A DNA stretch of 64,000 bases from Pyrrhosoma nymphula (GCA_963573305.1 OY754331.1:10822868-10886867), one strand, 5' to 3'; counted from the stretch's first letter, positions 34,841 through 46,140 are shown. Numbers and translations are program-made. The notes: generated by a model from the sequence alone, not told the origin.

Positions 34841-35157
34841 GGCAGCAGGAAAAAAAAAAAAAAAGGGGGAAAAGAAAAACACTTCACCAATCACTTATAG
34901 GGCCGTGTTGAAACAAGATCACTGGTCCCGGGGGGAGGGGAACCCCCCAGGACTAAAGGGTACTACGTCGTCTGGTATCTCTAGGCACGAAAAACTTGCA
35001 CTTTCAACTGTCTTCACTCAAGGCGGAGATGTCCGCCCGAAATTCGCCGGCGGGGCAGGCTTGCACTCGCCGGGAGAGCCGAAGGCCACGTCGGTGAAAC
35101 CGAGCAGTCGGAGCGCAGCCGAGACACGTCTTATCACCTCGAGCTACCGAGGCGTCC
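34841..35157 (-). promoter_or_regulatory. LINE 5' UTR with poly-pyrimidine leader
   Basis: About 317 bp, much richer in GC than the 3' UTR. Just upstream of the ORF1 ATG the sense strand has CCCCC followed by about 15 T and then CCTGCTGCC. The outermost part contains CTCGGTAGCTCGAGGTG. LINE promoters are normally internal and located here, but no specific element can be named. Confidence 0.5.
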
Positions 35158-35252
35158 TAGCTTAACTGGTTAAAGCACTCGGCGCGAAATCGAGGGATCC
35201 GGGTTCGAATCCCGATCAAGGCGAATGATTTTTCTCCGGTGGAATATCGCAC
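35158..35252 (+). repeat. tRNA-like SINE, right copy
   Basis: The plus strand carries TAGCTTAACTGG, CTCGGCGCGAAATCGAG, GGTTCGAATCC and TCAAGGC over 65 bases, then the SINE tail GAATGATTTTTCTCCGGTGG. It is the inverted partner of the left copy. Its 5' acceptor half is also replaced by the LINE terminus (GAGGCGTCC instead of GCCTTGA). The loop keeps G at position 33, so it is unlikely to work as a tRNA, but both pol III boxes are intact. Confidence 0.75.
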
Positions 35253-35808
35253 TTCTGTGCACTTGCGGGTGACTCCGTAAATGTTACTACCGTGGCTAGT
35301 CCCGGATTCCTAAAAAAAAACAAAAAAAATTGTTGGGACAGTGTTTTTTAGATATACTGCGTGAAAATTTACCAATACTGTTTTATTTGAAACGGACATA
35401 AAGTATTTCAACGAATTTAAGCCTGATACGTTTTTATATGAAAATTCTTATTTTGAGTAGGAACATTTCCAAAAGATTCAAACTATGTTGCTCAAAAAGA
35501 TATCACGTGTTAAAAATTCGAATTTGAAACAATAACGCTCACAGAACAGAGCATCATCTGAGACGCTACTCTAAAGTTGACATTTTAGTTCCATTCTCTT
35601 GCAGGCATATTTATTATCAATTTCCAGCTTTTGGTAACACTGATGGAATTTGTTAGCATTACAAAGCGCTATCAGTGCTACCGAGAGCAAGTATATAGAT
35701 AATAATAAATTCAACGCACTGAAAAATTAAGACTAAGGCAATTTTCGTTGACATTGTGAGAGCCGCGTAAGTTACTCCGTCCTGAAGATAAAAATAATGG
35801 TGCCATTG

Positions 35809-36578
35809 ATTTATTTTGAGCGAAATTTATAATTTCTTCTAGAATTTGATGAATTTGACTTCACTTAAAAGAAAAAATTCCCATTTTTCCAATAATATCA
35901 AAATATCAACCCTTTGCCTAACTACATTTCTAGCACATAATCTGAGATTTCAGGCGTGTTGAAGTGGAAACGGAACATAACTGCAATAAATGAAAAAAAG
36001 AGTAATTTCCACAAGTATGGCATTTATTGCACGATTGGTTTCGCTTTTTACAGCATCTTCAGGTCCTGAAGATGCTGTAAAAAGCGAAACCAATCGTGCA
36101 ATAAATGCCATACTTGTGGAAATTACTCTTTTTTCATTAATTGCAGTTACTTTTCTAGCAATTTACCTAAAAATATAAGCTGTTTTACATGGGATAAATT
36201 ACTGCTGTTGCGCTCCATAGGGAGAATATTAGAAAAAAATAGGAACTTCTAGCACCTATATTTCGTCAAAAAACTAACGGTGAGTAGATTGCATGTTCTC
36301 TCAACTATTTATAAAAATTAATCCATTACTCACCGCGGTACATTTTACAGAATCGAAAATAAAACCTTCTGTCGTGAAGGCGATTTCACCGAACGGCGTG
36401 AAACAATGAGTCAAGTTAGAGACTTACGTAGATATATTTATTTAATTACTGAGAGTTTAACTATATTTTTTGCACCATTAATATAACAATATTTACTTCT
36501 TACAGACGCTGAAATAAAAAAATAAAATTCGAATATGGTCTCCATTATGACTAGGGAAATATTTCGCTCAAAACCACC
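35809..36578 (-). mobile_element. Harbinger-like MITE, copy C (interrupted)
   Basis: Reverse orientation relative to A and B. The right end TCGCTCAAAACCACC is followed by TAA, while the left TIR is decayed (ATTTTGAGCGA). Colinear with copies B and D except for an insertion at 35936-36147, which is a complete snapback unit. Confidence 0.75.
35936..36147. mobile_element. Snapback unit 5, nested in MITE copy C
   Basis: Two arms of 84-85 bp (35979-36063 and 36065-36148) are inverted repeats differing mainly by one A in an A run. They are separated by one base, a near-perfect palindrome. The unit is bounded by TACATTTCTAGCA (35923-35935) and TACTTTTCTAGCA (36148-36160), a 13-bp duplication of MITE sequence with one mismatch. 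On the plus strand the right arm reads CCTGAAGATGCTGTAAAAAG, CGAAACCAATCG, then TTGTGGAAATTACTC. A 43-base tail on the left contains AAGTGGAAACGG. Because the target sequence is known from other MITE copies, the insertion boundaries here are firm. Confidence 0.85.
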
Positions 36579-36861
36579 TAAAGTGGCATGGATTCATGAA
36601 GTGTCTGCGGCCTGGGAAGAACGGCTCTGAGGTTTCAAGGACGGCCACGTGCTTTGGCACAGCTCCGGCCAAGTGACGGGTTTCTCGATGGGGTCCTGCC
36701 GCAGTTACATCACACGAAAAGGAGGACAACCATTCAGCTTCCAAATAATAAGTTTAGCGATGGCATTCAATGTAACAGAGGTGATTCGCTAATTCATTCC
36801 GAGAGCTAAAAAGGCGGTGGGTGTTAAATGCGTCAATGTGGACAGCCATCGAACTCACAGG

Positions 36862-37010
36862 AATCTACATCTACGAAGTACCGTGCAAGCCACCACTAGG
36901 GTGTGTGGCACGGGGTGATTCCACACCAGGCATGCAGCACTCGTCCCACCACAAATCAGAACCTCGCACGCTCCCCCTGGCGCTAGGCGCAGGCCAAAGC
37001 ACTCAGAAGA
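36862..37010 (-). repeat. CR1-like LINE 3' end
   Basis: On the minus strand GTGCCACACACCCTAG, GGCTTGCACGGTACTTCG and TAGATGTAGAT match the 3' terminus of the LINE ending near 17265, including the TAGATG tail. Only the extreme 3' end is recognisable, so it is a very short 5'-truncated insertion or an eroded one. Confidence 0.65.
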
Positions 37011-37019
37011 ACAGTGCGC

Positions 37020-40000
37020 AGTCCAACCGGAAACTGGGAGAGTGAAACGTAAATGAACATGCAAACATGCAGAACAATGCTATACACACATCTAGTGGTT
37101 TATCTTACTGATACTGTTAATTTATGAATGCTACTTCATGCAGAGAACAAAATAAAATAATGCGGGGATGGCTGATAAACCTCTGATTCTGACCACCCTC
37201 CCGCGTTTTCAAGCCTTTTGAATGAAAGATGGAGCAAAGGAACTAACAAATGCCATTGGTATAAGTTTTCCCGGAGGTGCTAGAGACTAATGTTTGCCAA
37301 AGATTGCATCATACTCATCAAACGTTAATCATTAACTCAGTATAATTTTTTCCGCTTTAGTAAGTAGCCCCTGAAGAAAAATAACAAAAACTAGGGATTT
37401 TTATGCGTGCTCTCTATAGCTCAGTAAATGTACAATTTCCTTGCGAAAAATAAATAGTTAGATAAAGGGAGGAAATAAGGAGGACGTCAGTGAGAACAAA
37501 ATTTAAAATTATTTCACACTGCTGTTCTTTCAGCGTATTTCAGAATAAAATTCATGGATTCATTTGTTTCATTTAAAACGGTGCTAATTGTAACACGCTT
37601 GTTTATATCTTCCTTTTGATTGAATGGCATAATGACCTATCTTCTTCTCAGATTTAATTCCTCATCCACCAGTACCGTATCCTATAACTACCTTTTATTC
37701 TCATCCTCGATGAAAGTCTCGTATTGTCATATTTGTGCATAGGAGTCGCCACTTCATTATGCTTCACCTAGTTCAGTGAGCTGACAGAATTAGATACAAG
37801 CGAAGATTTGAGATCAGGTCACAAAGTCCTTTAGCCTAAGAGATGTACTACGGTAAATATGTATTAAATAAATATGGAAATGGTTTTTCAGATAATGGTT
37901 GCAAATTTTGTATCTACGAGGATTTGCTATCAAATGTATTTCATGTGAAATCATGCCTAAAACAATACTGACTTTAGTTACCGCAGCCGGAATACAAATA
38001 CACCATTATCACTGAAAGACTCTTGATAGTCAGTGCCTGACTAACACTGTTCTCAAGTGTCGGGTCATTCTTATCCTTACCTCAAGCACAACTCTCTAAA
38101 CGCCATCGTATCCCCCTCGTGAAATATTTTACCCTCCTTAATACAACCGCCCACAAACCCTATCCTTTAAACTCCTTACCCCTCTCTACTGATCATTCTC
38201 CTCCTTATTTCAACCTAAGACAATCCATGTTCCCTCTCAACATTTCCCCAACCATTTCCTATTTCTCATTTGAATATCACCCCTTTCCATCCCAACCTCA
38301 TTTTACAACTCTTCCTCGATAAACAGATACTTTCTTCATCCATTCATAAGCCGATCCCTCCGAATATATATAGAATGTAAAACTTCTTGCCCACTCTATT
38401 CCACAAAGACCATGCTTCGGGACCAATCAGCACTTCCATCCATATACAAGTCATAAAAAATATTTACTTCTTAATTTTTCCAAGTGCCTCCTCGGCCAAC
38501 TCCACTCTATACGCAAACGCTTCTTTAGCCAGAGTGTTATTTTTCAGTTTACCCTTGCTACCTACAGCAGATCAAAATGGCATTCTAATCTATTTGTTTG
38601 AAATCGCCAGAAGAGATCCTTAAAGGACGTGTTTTTTTCGCAACATTCCACCCTACAACGGTCAAAGTTCTCGACACCCATACATTTCAAGCGCATCGAG
38701 GTCCTTTATTTTCACTTATTCACATTATATTGGATATCCATGTAAATCAGTGAACTAATACATATATTCCTTAATTCCATATGGGTAGCTAAAGAACTGC
38801 GTTGGGTAAGCATAGCGAGGTAAAAATTTTGTTTTAAAACAATCGTCCTTAGCAATGGTAAGTCAACAACGCATCAAAACAACACACGTGCAGCCAGTGG
38901 CGTGGCCCCGGGGCAAATAAACGATGTGGGATCACAGCAGAAGGGAATACAGTGCTCTGGGATCATATACAAATCGAATTCAATTTGATTGAAGTCTGAA
39001 TATTCATAACTTCAGTATCATTGATGGACTACAGTTTTTTAGCCTCTCAATACCCGCGCCTTCCCGGAATCTAACATTTTTAGTGTGTACTAAAATACCC
39101 TTTAAACAATATTGTATGTAAACACGCAATTTTCCTAAAATTTATAATTTTTGCCTCTTGGGGGGCCCCCAAACCCTGAGGGCCCTGGCGGGAATAGGGT
39201 ATTTTGGCGCTGCCACCTTGGTGCGGGGGAATGGGACATTTTGGATTCCGAATATTGAAGGACATCAAGTTCAAAATTTCAGTTACTGAAGTAGTGAATG
39301 CACTAAAGCCGACGTATACTGAGAAAGTGGAAGCAATTGTGGCACATAAGATAGAAAAGAGTTGGCCTAAGGGTTGCTACTGCCTATCAAATCATTAAGC
39401 AGGAATGTGAAATTATATTTGGATAAATTCATTCAGCACAAGTTGTAATATCAGTTGTGCGCTTAAAAAATATATCTCAGAGCAAGGTTAAATTTTTTAA
39501 TCTACTGTATTCTTTTAGCAATATTTAATTTTCATAGGTATATAATCTTGCTAATATTCGAGAGTATCCCATATTGATACGATGTTGAAATTTAAAAAAA
39601 ACTTGGGAATAAGGTGGGAGAGATCCCTGAGAACAGAGATCCCTGAGAACAGAGATCCCCGTTTGACGAATCTGTTATTAAAAAATGAAAATGTTGTAAG
39701 TGGGAGACCAGCAAGCAAAAGCTGGGAATTGACTGAAGAAAACTGCTTACAAACGCTTAACTTCCGATGAATGATCTGATGTGTTCCCGTCGAATCTTGC
39801 GATGGAAGGTTTCCATATCGGGTGTTCCACCGGGTTAGTAAGGGTTCGCTCCATCTCTGCCGAAGTTTCGAAGAACGAATCGCTCTTCATCTTCGGGGCT
39901 TCTAAATGCCCTTTCTCAAATTGGGCCACTTTTATACACCTGTCTTGGAATCAGGTGTCTCTTGATTGGTTGTGCCGTTGTCTTACATTCCCGCCTTCCC

Positions 40001-41498
40001 TTACATTACTTATGTATTTCATGATTGGTTTTCCAGGTATTTCTTCAGTGAAAAACATTTTACCTTCCCTTTTTGTACTTTGCCGCACGCAAGGAACCAA
40101 GGAAGTCATCGAGATCCACCTTGAAACGTAATACTTTTTAAGTTTTGGCTCTGATGGCATGAGATGCTGAAACCCGGGTCGTTTTCTTAAAATAAAGTGT
40201 GGAATAACAACCAAGTGCTTTTCATTATTAAAATGTAGGAGTTCCACAGAGTTACGCAGGAGACAGTGTCTTATAATAATACTTTTAACCGAGGGACTAT
40301 CTTTCAATTTGCTTGGCGTTTCTTCAGTGAGAGCAATCTTTTTAAAAAGTTCAAACGTACAGATGGAATTCAGTATCTTTTTTAACAGCTGCGGTGGAGT
40401 CTCCTTGAATGGTAAGTATGTTCATGGGATGTGCAAGAATGCACCTCGGTGATTTCCCAGAGCATCCTGAACAGAGTTCCAAAGCGCGACCATAGTTAAC
40501 GTGGACTTTGGTGCGCGTGTGCCCGAGGTGGATATGAATGGGATTAAAAGGGAACACCTCTCAATGGAGGTCAATTGGCGATCCGAAAGGGAGGAGTCTT
40601 ATGGAAGGAGGGGAGAGTTGAAGAGGGAATTGAAGGGCGGAATGACGAGAAAGTGAGGCGGAGAAGGTGCTAGCAAAGGAGGGAAAGCGGATGGGAAGGA
40701 GACGGGCAGTGATGGAAGCCAAGTGGGTGCCAAGGGCGGAGTTCATGAGGTGATGGATTGATTGGTTGATTGATGGGTAACACGAGTTCCGTCAGTGAGA
40801 AGTGAAACCCAACCGCGCCAAAATCCTTCATCTTCTCCCTATATTTCGAACAATCTATTCTGTTACTGCCTTTCCACATTGACGTCTTCAGATCCAGGGG
40901 TTGGTTCCCAAAATTGGATTCCTCCAAGGTAGCGAAATTATATGCCACACTCATCCCTTGGAGAAAAACGTCACATATAATTATTTACACCCCCGTGAGG
41001 GCTACGCCGAGTGTTCCTTTGAAGAAGTTGGTCCTCCTCATTGCTTTACAGTTTAAGGACATGGATACGTTTCTAGATATCTCAGTTCTCTCTCCAAAAA
41101 ATGGCGTAAGGCAAACTATTGGGCATTGGATCATTCCAAAATATAACATCATTTTTTTAATGTAAATTTTTTGACAAATTACTATTACTAGTATACCTTA
41201 AATAATCATTCTACCTAACTAGTGTAACCTAAAATTATTATTCTATCATTTGGCACACATCATTTAATTTCAAACCAGGATGGGAAACTATGGCAAAATC
41301 AAGCTTAAAGATCTATATTGAATATGCTACTTTTATTCCTTACAATTTAAGTATGATGCGCGTTTTCAGTTTTCAAAATTTATTTCAATTCCTTCTTCGC
41401 CTTTATTTAGTTATATTTGTTGAAGATGGAAAAGGTGACTTGTTTTGTTTTAATTTTAACGTTCACAAAATGTATTACTTATTTCATTTGTGTTTTGG
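37020..41498. other. Intergenic DNA without supported features
   Basis: A GC-rich patch at 39160-39230 has GGGGGGCCCCC and GGGCCCTGGCGGG, faintly like the hAT MITE ends at 4390-4762. 39630-39660 holds a short tandem repeat of AGATCCCTGAGAACAG. No gene is evident; open frames are short and unconserved. Confidence 0.45.
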
Positions 41499-41508
41499 TT
41501 CCCACGTA

Positions 41509-41828
41509 CATGAATATACATATGGATCCTAAACTAACCCCCCAGTGGGTGTTGCCAAACATTCCGCATGCACCGAAAAATCAGGACCAAACTGATTGTA
41601 GGGCTGCCACTCTACAGAAGGAGGTTCTAATAAGGAAAGGGCGTGATTCAATTGGAGATACAGGAAACAAAGGTACCGGAATTGGCCTCCCAATTAAACC
41701 GGGTATTTTTGACACACACACAAGCGAACCTATCCGCGACTACAGCGCAATCCTATCTTTCGTGAAAAGCTAGGCAACACCTTTGCCCGTAGAGTGGTCC
41801 CGAAGATTTATATCCATATGTATATTCA
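41509..41828. mobile_element. Mutator-like MITE, copy 1
   Basis: The ends TGAATATACATATGGAT are inverted (about 41511 and 41828) and the 10-bp direct repeat TTCCCACGTA lies at 41499-41508 and 41829-41838. A 9-11 bp duplication is typical of Mutator-like elements. The interior starts CCAGTGGGTGTTGCCAAAC and is shared with 45757-46140. There is no coding sequence. Confidence 0.65.
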
Positions 41829-41838
41829 TTCCCACGTA

Positions 41839-43660
41839 ATCAATAGCGATTATCTTTTGTTCTCTTTTTTGATTTTCACTTATTTTAAGGTGGGAGACCG
41901 TGTGCTTTATAAAAGCTCTCACTCTCGTACGTATGACATCAAAGTGTGGGCATTTCACCGTGTGCGACAAGTGTTTTAATTCAAGTGTGCAACCTTTTTT
42001 CCAATCCGAGTATTTTGCGAGAATTTTTACGAATCATTTTTAAATTTAAAGTACATTTGTAACGAGCGTCATTTTTGAGCAAATTTATGAAGATTTGAGA
42101 TGTTTTTTCAACTCATTGTTAATCGTAAAAGTTTCATCAAATCAATTAAACCATTACTTAGGTTTAGTTGTTTTTTTCACGTTCACGTGTCAGCTACTTC
42201 ACATTCCTTTTCACCATATCTGTTTGCTTACATTTGAGATAGGAACCTATGTAATAGTGTCTAATAGAATAAAAATATTTTAAAAAAAGCTCTTGTAACT
42301 CTGCCACGCTAGCTTGGCTGTAAACCATGAGGAAATACTTTAGACAAAATTTACATACAGAAATGATGAAGTGGTTGTAAATATTTACATTTTATATCGG
42401 ATTGTGCAGTATTAATCAACTCATACTTCCTCTGGCAATAATAAATATTCAGGAGAACAACATAGTAACTACCAAATTCATTTGTCATTGATTATAATCA
42501 CCCTTTAGAAAATGTATATTTGTTTCTGGTGACTTCTTTTCGTCGATTTTGGCTTTAACATTAAAACAGCACGTTCTTGGGTAACCTTAAATAATTATTT
42601 TCCAATATTTACTAAAGTAAATTATATTCCGAATCATCATTATTTTGAAAATCTAGCTCGAGATTTTCCACCTGTTGGTAACATTTATAATTTTATTCGT
42701 AACATTCTCGCTTTGAAATCCTTATTCAAAATGAACATCAGGTTTATCGAAGTTGGAATGTGATCATGTTTTCAACGTACTTGGTCAAAGCCATTCCTAT
42801 CTCAAAGCTTGGCATTCTTTTGATCGGGAAATGATAATCATAGCATTTACGTTTCCTAAATAATATACAATGAAACAAGTGTATGATTGAATTTCCTCTT
42901 TTGGAACCATTTTTTACTTCAAATGAAAAATGGCGTGCATACCTTTGCATTTAATTATTTAACGGATACTGTCGATACTGAATATTTCTTGCCCCTCACA
43001 GCTGATTCGAACGCACTCTGTAGTTGCGAGACAACAGCACGTTTCAATAGAAAAAATCATGATGAGATTATTTCTTCACCATCGTCAAAAATCACTTTTC
43101 TGACTCCATGACATTTTTTTACAAGCACTCTTTTCTATCGAGTCATACCGACCTAATGCTACACCATCGTGAAAAATTCCGTATAATTTCGAAATATCTT
43201 TGTTTCACGTTCGCCATTCTAAGAGGCTTTCCGCGATATCAGTAGTATGGGGTATTTCTAATCCATTCCCATCAGTCTTCCTCACCCGGGACGACAACGC
43301 AGCACTCAGGAACAAGTAAATCCGTTAGAAAAATAAGTCCTTTCCTATAGCCATATCTCCTTCACATATTAAAGTTATATTAGTTGGAATGAGTCTTATA
43401 TTCGTAGTCAATACTTACACATAGGTCTGGAAAACTAAGTAAAATCACTAGGTATATTTTATTCGGCCCAAAAGCATTATACTATACGTAATTAACCATA
43501 TACTTTATGCTACTGACGTTACTGGAGCCCCTCAATATGGTTGGATCATTTAACTTGCTTATTGCCGCCCATAATTTCCAAGAGGAAAAGCTCTGTAAGC
43601 CGTTCAAGAAGTTACTTAATCAAAATTGTAAAAGGAAACGTTTGTAGGCTTGACCTTATG
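41839..43660. other. AT-rich intergenic DNA
   Basis: Nothing recognised on either strand. Confidence 0.45.
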
Positions 43661-43674
43661 GAATTAATTCATTA

Positions 43675-43808
43675 CGGAATAATTATAATAACTTTGTTAA
43701 TTCCACTGATGATTTATTAACACGACCTATAGATGACACTAAGTGTTGAAACCCGGGTCGTGTTAATAAACCATCAGTGGGATTAACAAAGTCATTATAA
43801 TTATTCCG
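43675..43808. mobile_element. Snapback unit 6
   Basis: Arms of 53-54 bp (43675-43727 and 43755-43808) with few mismatches. On the plus strand the centre reads CTATAGATGACACTAAGTGT, then TGAAACCCGGGTCGTG. The GAAACCCGGGTCGTG block is identical to snapback 1, while CTGAAGA has decayed to CTATAGA. The arms contain CAGTGGGATTAACAAAG, the family's GTGGAA block. A tail with TTTTGTAGTGTCTAACATTC follows on the right. A convincing target duplication was not found. Confidence 0.7.
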
Positions 43809-43960
43809 CAAAATTCTAAATTTTGTAGTGTCTAACATTCATCTCAAATTAAAAATATCGCGCGAATTTAAGAGTCATACAAATGCTGATCAAAGGATAT
43901 ATGGAACATTAAAAGCTGCCAACTAAAGTGTTTGTATTGTAGTTTGTATCTTAATACTTA

Positions 43961-44055
43961 AGAAAGGCATTTGAAACCATTGATGATAACTTAATATTAG
44001 AAAGATTACAACACAAGAATTCGTGGACATCTTTTGAAATGGCTTAAGAGCTATG
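43961..44055 (+). pseudogene. Minute LINE reverse-transcriptase relic
   Basis: The plus strand gives RKAFETIDDNLILERLQH and, after a one-base shift, IRGHLLKWLKSY. Together these are the palm region following the first catalytic Asp in CR1/Jockey-like RT (typically FDTVDH...GIRG). About 30 codons survive. Confidence 0.7.
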
Positions 44056-45232
44056 AACCCTTGCAATTTAAATGCTACAAATGTTACGAAAGTTACGCTG
44101 TTAAGAGGTTCCATTGCCTATCGCTGCAACGCGCCTTTAATTGGCACCGCGAGGAATATCCAATTTGTATTGCGAACACTGGATGGAAAAGCACAGAAAG
44201 AAAATAAAACATTTCGACCATGGAAGAATCCGAAATCATCGTCGCTACGCTGCTATTATCAACGGGGGTTATTCATATTGCCAAGAAAAAAAAGAAGCGG
44301 AAGAAAACGAATTAGACATTAAGCAGGAGCCACATGTTGGGAGGAGAGGCAAACGAAACAGAAATGCACAAGGTACAGAAAAAACTAATCTTCATTTATG
44401 ATTAAAACCACATAATTTATAATGTTTAGATAACTCGCTTTATCTTCCATTTGAATCGTACGCTATTCCATGTAGCTCAGAGCAGTATGTGTAACATGAA
44501 TATATGAAACCCTAAATCACTCCTATATCCCAATTATTTCCCATCACACTCTTTACAAGGCAAGCAGCACAGAAAAATCACAAAAGAAATAAGTACCTAC
44601 TAACATACGGAATACTTCAGAAACAAAACAAATAGTAAAATAAATAAAGCTCTAGAATCCAATTCATATAGTTCCAAGGACGGCAGAATGTATACTTAAC
44701 TCTCAAGAGAAAAACATACTTGAGAATATGTGACATCCTCTTCACTAAACGCATTTACACCTAGCAAACTGATCCCACTGCTGCTAGATGCTAAATCCTC
44801 GAGCAATGACATCCTGTGACTGACACGAGGGCTGATAAAACCCTTTGAAAAGGATTAGTGGTCAAAACACCTCAAGGTGCTTTTTTATTTCTCGTCAAAA
44901 GACGACCTTGGTTCTTATATATTTCCCAATTCTACGTTTAACTAGGTCTGCAGGAGGTTCTATTAATTTTTAATGTCCTCCACTAATAAAACAAGCAGAT
45001 TTCATCAGTCAGATAGCGTAGCAAGATATATTTTAAAGATTGATCAATTACTTTAAAGCTGCTAATCTGTAGTTACCGGCCGACACTTGTTATTAGCCTT
45101 CACCTCATCAGAAATATCAAGATGACTTAAAGAATTCACTGCGTTTGGGTGAGCCAAAAGTTCAGAAACTGAAAGAATAAAATACCTCGTGAGAATTGTC
45201 GATGCCAACGAGCAACTTCAGAGGTCGCTTAA
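44056..45232. other. Intergenic DNA
   Basis: Overlapping open frames around 44053-44401 are basic and of unknown nature. They follow directly on the RT relic and may be decayed LINE sequence. Nothing else stands out. Confidence 0.4.
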
Positions 45233-45233
45233 G

Positions 45234-45754
45234 GTGGTTTGATCGAAAAACCACTTCACCTAGAATTTGATGAATTTGGCCTCATTTAAAAGAAAAAAAC
45301 TCTCATCTTTCCAATTATATCACATATCAACCCGTTGCCGAACTACTTTTCGAGCTATTTGCCTGAAAATATAAACTGTTTTACATGGGATATATTATGG
45401 CTCTGCGCTCCAGAGGGAAAATATTAAACAGATTAGGAACTTCTCGCACATAGATTTCGTCAAAAAACTAACGGTGTGTAGATTGCATGTTTTCTCAACT
45501 ATTTATAAAAAATAATATATTATTCACCACAGGATATTTTGATAGAATCGCAAATAAACCTGCTGTTTTGAAGGGTTTTCAGCCGTACGGCGGGAAAAAA
45601 TGAGTCAAGTTAGAGACTTATGTAGCTTTATTTACTTAAGTACTGCGAATTTTGATCATGTATAACTATATCTTTGCGCCATTAATATTAGAATATTTAT
45701 TTCATACTTCTTACAGACGCTGAAATAAAAAAATAAAATTTGAATATGGTCTCC
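45234..45754 (-). mobile_element. Harbinger-like MITE, copy D (right-truncated)
   Basis: Begins GGTGGTTTGATCGA after TAA and stays colinear with copy B in reverse orientation until TATGGTCTCC. The last 25 bp and the second TIR are replaced by the Mutator-like MITE that starts at about 45757. Confidence 0.75.
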
Positions 45755-45756
45755 CC

Positions 45757-46140
45757 CCTTGCCCCCAGTGGGTGTTGCCAAACATTCCGCATGCACCGAA
45801 AAATCAGGACCAAGCAGATAGTAGCGCTGCCACTCTAGAGATAATGGTTCTAGGTGGTTCTGATGATGAAAGGCCGTGATTCAAATGGAGATACTGGAAA
45901 TAAAAATACCGGAATTGGCCTCCCTTTTAACACCGGCCATTTTTGACACACACACAAGTGAACCATGCCGAAGGAAAGGCCGTGATTCAAATGGAGTAAC
46001 TGGAAATAAAGGAACCGGAATTGGCCTCCATTTAAACACCGGCTATTTTTTGGCACACACAAGTGGACCATGCCGATTGCAGCGCCGTGGAAAACTGGGC
46101 AACACTACTACCCGTACAGTGGTGCCGATGATTTAGATCC
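45757..46140. mobile_element. Mutator-like MITE, copy 2, with internal tandem duplication
   Basis: Homologous to 41540-41810 (CCAGTGGGTGTTGCCAAAC, ACCGGAATTGGCCTCC, GGCAACACTACTACCCG). An internal segment of about 105 bp starting GAAAGGCCGTGATTCAAATG occurs twice (45868-45972 and 45973-46072). The left TIR is missing, removed together with the right TIR of MITE D. Confidence 0.7.

Larger units (their letters stand above)
29650..35157 (-). mobile_element. Full-length L1/Tx1-type non-LTR retrotransposon
   Basis: About 5.5 kb. In order on the minus strand it has a GC-rich 5' UTR (35157-34841), ORF1 (34840-33179), ORF2 (33179-29754) and a short AT-rich 3' UTR (29753-29650) without a poly(A) tail. 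Both ORFs are uninterrupted and all catalytic motifs are present, so the copy is young and possibly competent. Both outer junctions fall at the first bases of TAGCTTAACTGG in two oppositely oriented tRNA-like sequences. Tx1-clade elements are known for sequence-specific insertion (for example U2 snRNA and 5S rDNA targets), and a tRNA-like target would fit. The clade is inferred from conserved block wording (LRPIALLNCDLKIL) rather than a tree. Confidence 0.88.
29385..35390. mobile_element. Composite locus: LINE between inverted SINE and snapback ends
   Basis: The outermost 45-50 bp are inverted: AAAACAGTATTGGTAAATTT at about 29385 and its complement ending near 35388. Moving inward there is a snapback on the left (29429-29552), then a 95-bp inverted pair of tRNA-like SINEs (29555-29649 and 35158-35252), and then a complete LINE filling the centre. 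On the right the interval 35253-35341 is a different, A-rich sequence. The nesting shows that an older palindromic structure received the LINE at its centre. Whether the outer repeats ever moved as a unit is unknown. Confidence 0.65.

Noticed and set aside
30502..34900. Several long plus-strand frames across the LINE
   Set aside because: They are antisense shadows of ORF1 and ORF2 and encode no recognisable domains.
44053..44401. Two overlapping basic frames after the RT relic
   Set aside because: No family resemblance. They probably reflect decayed LINE sequence with few stops.
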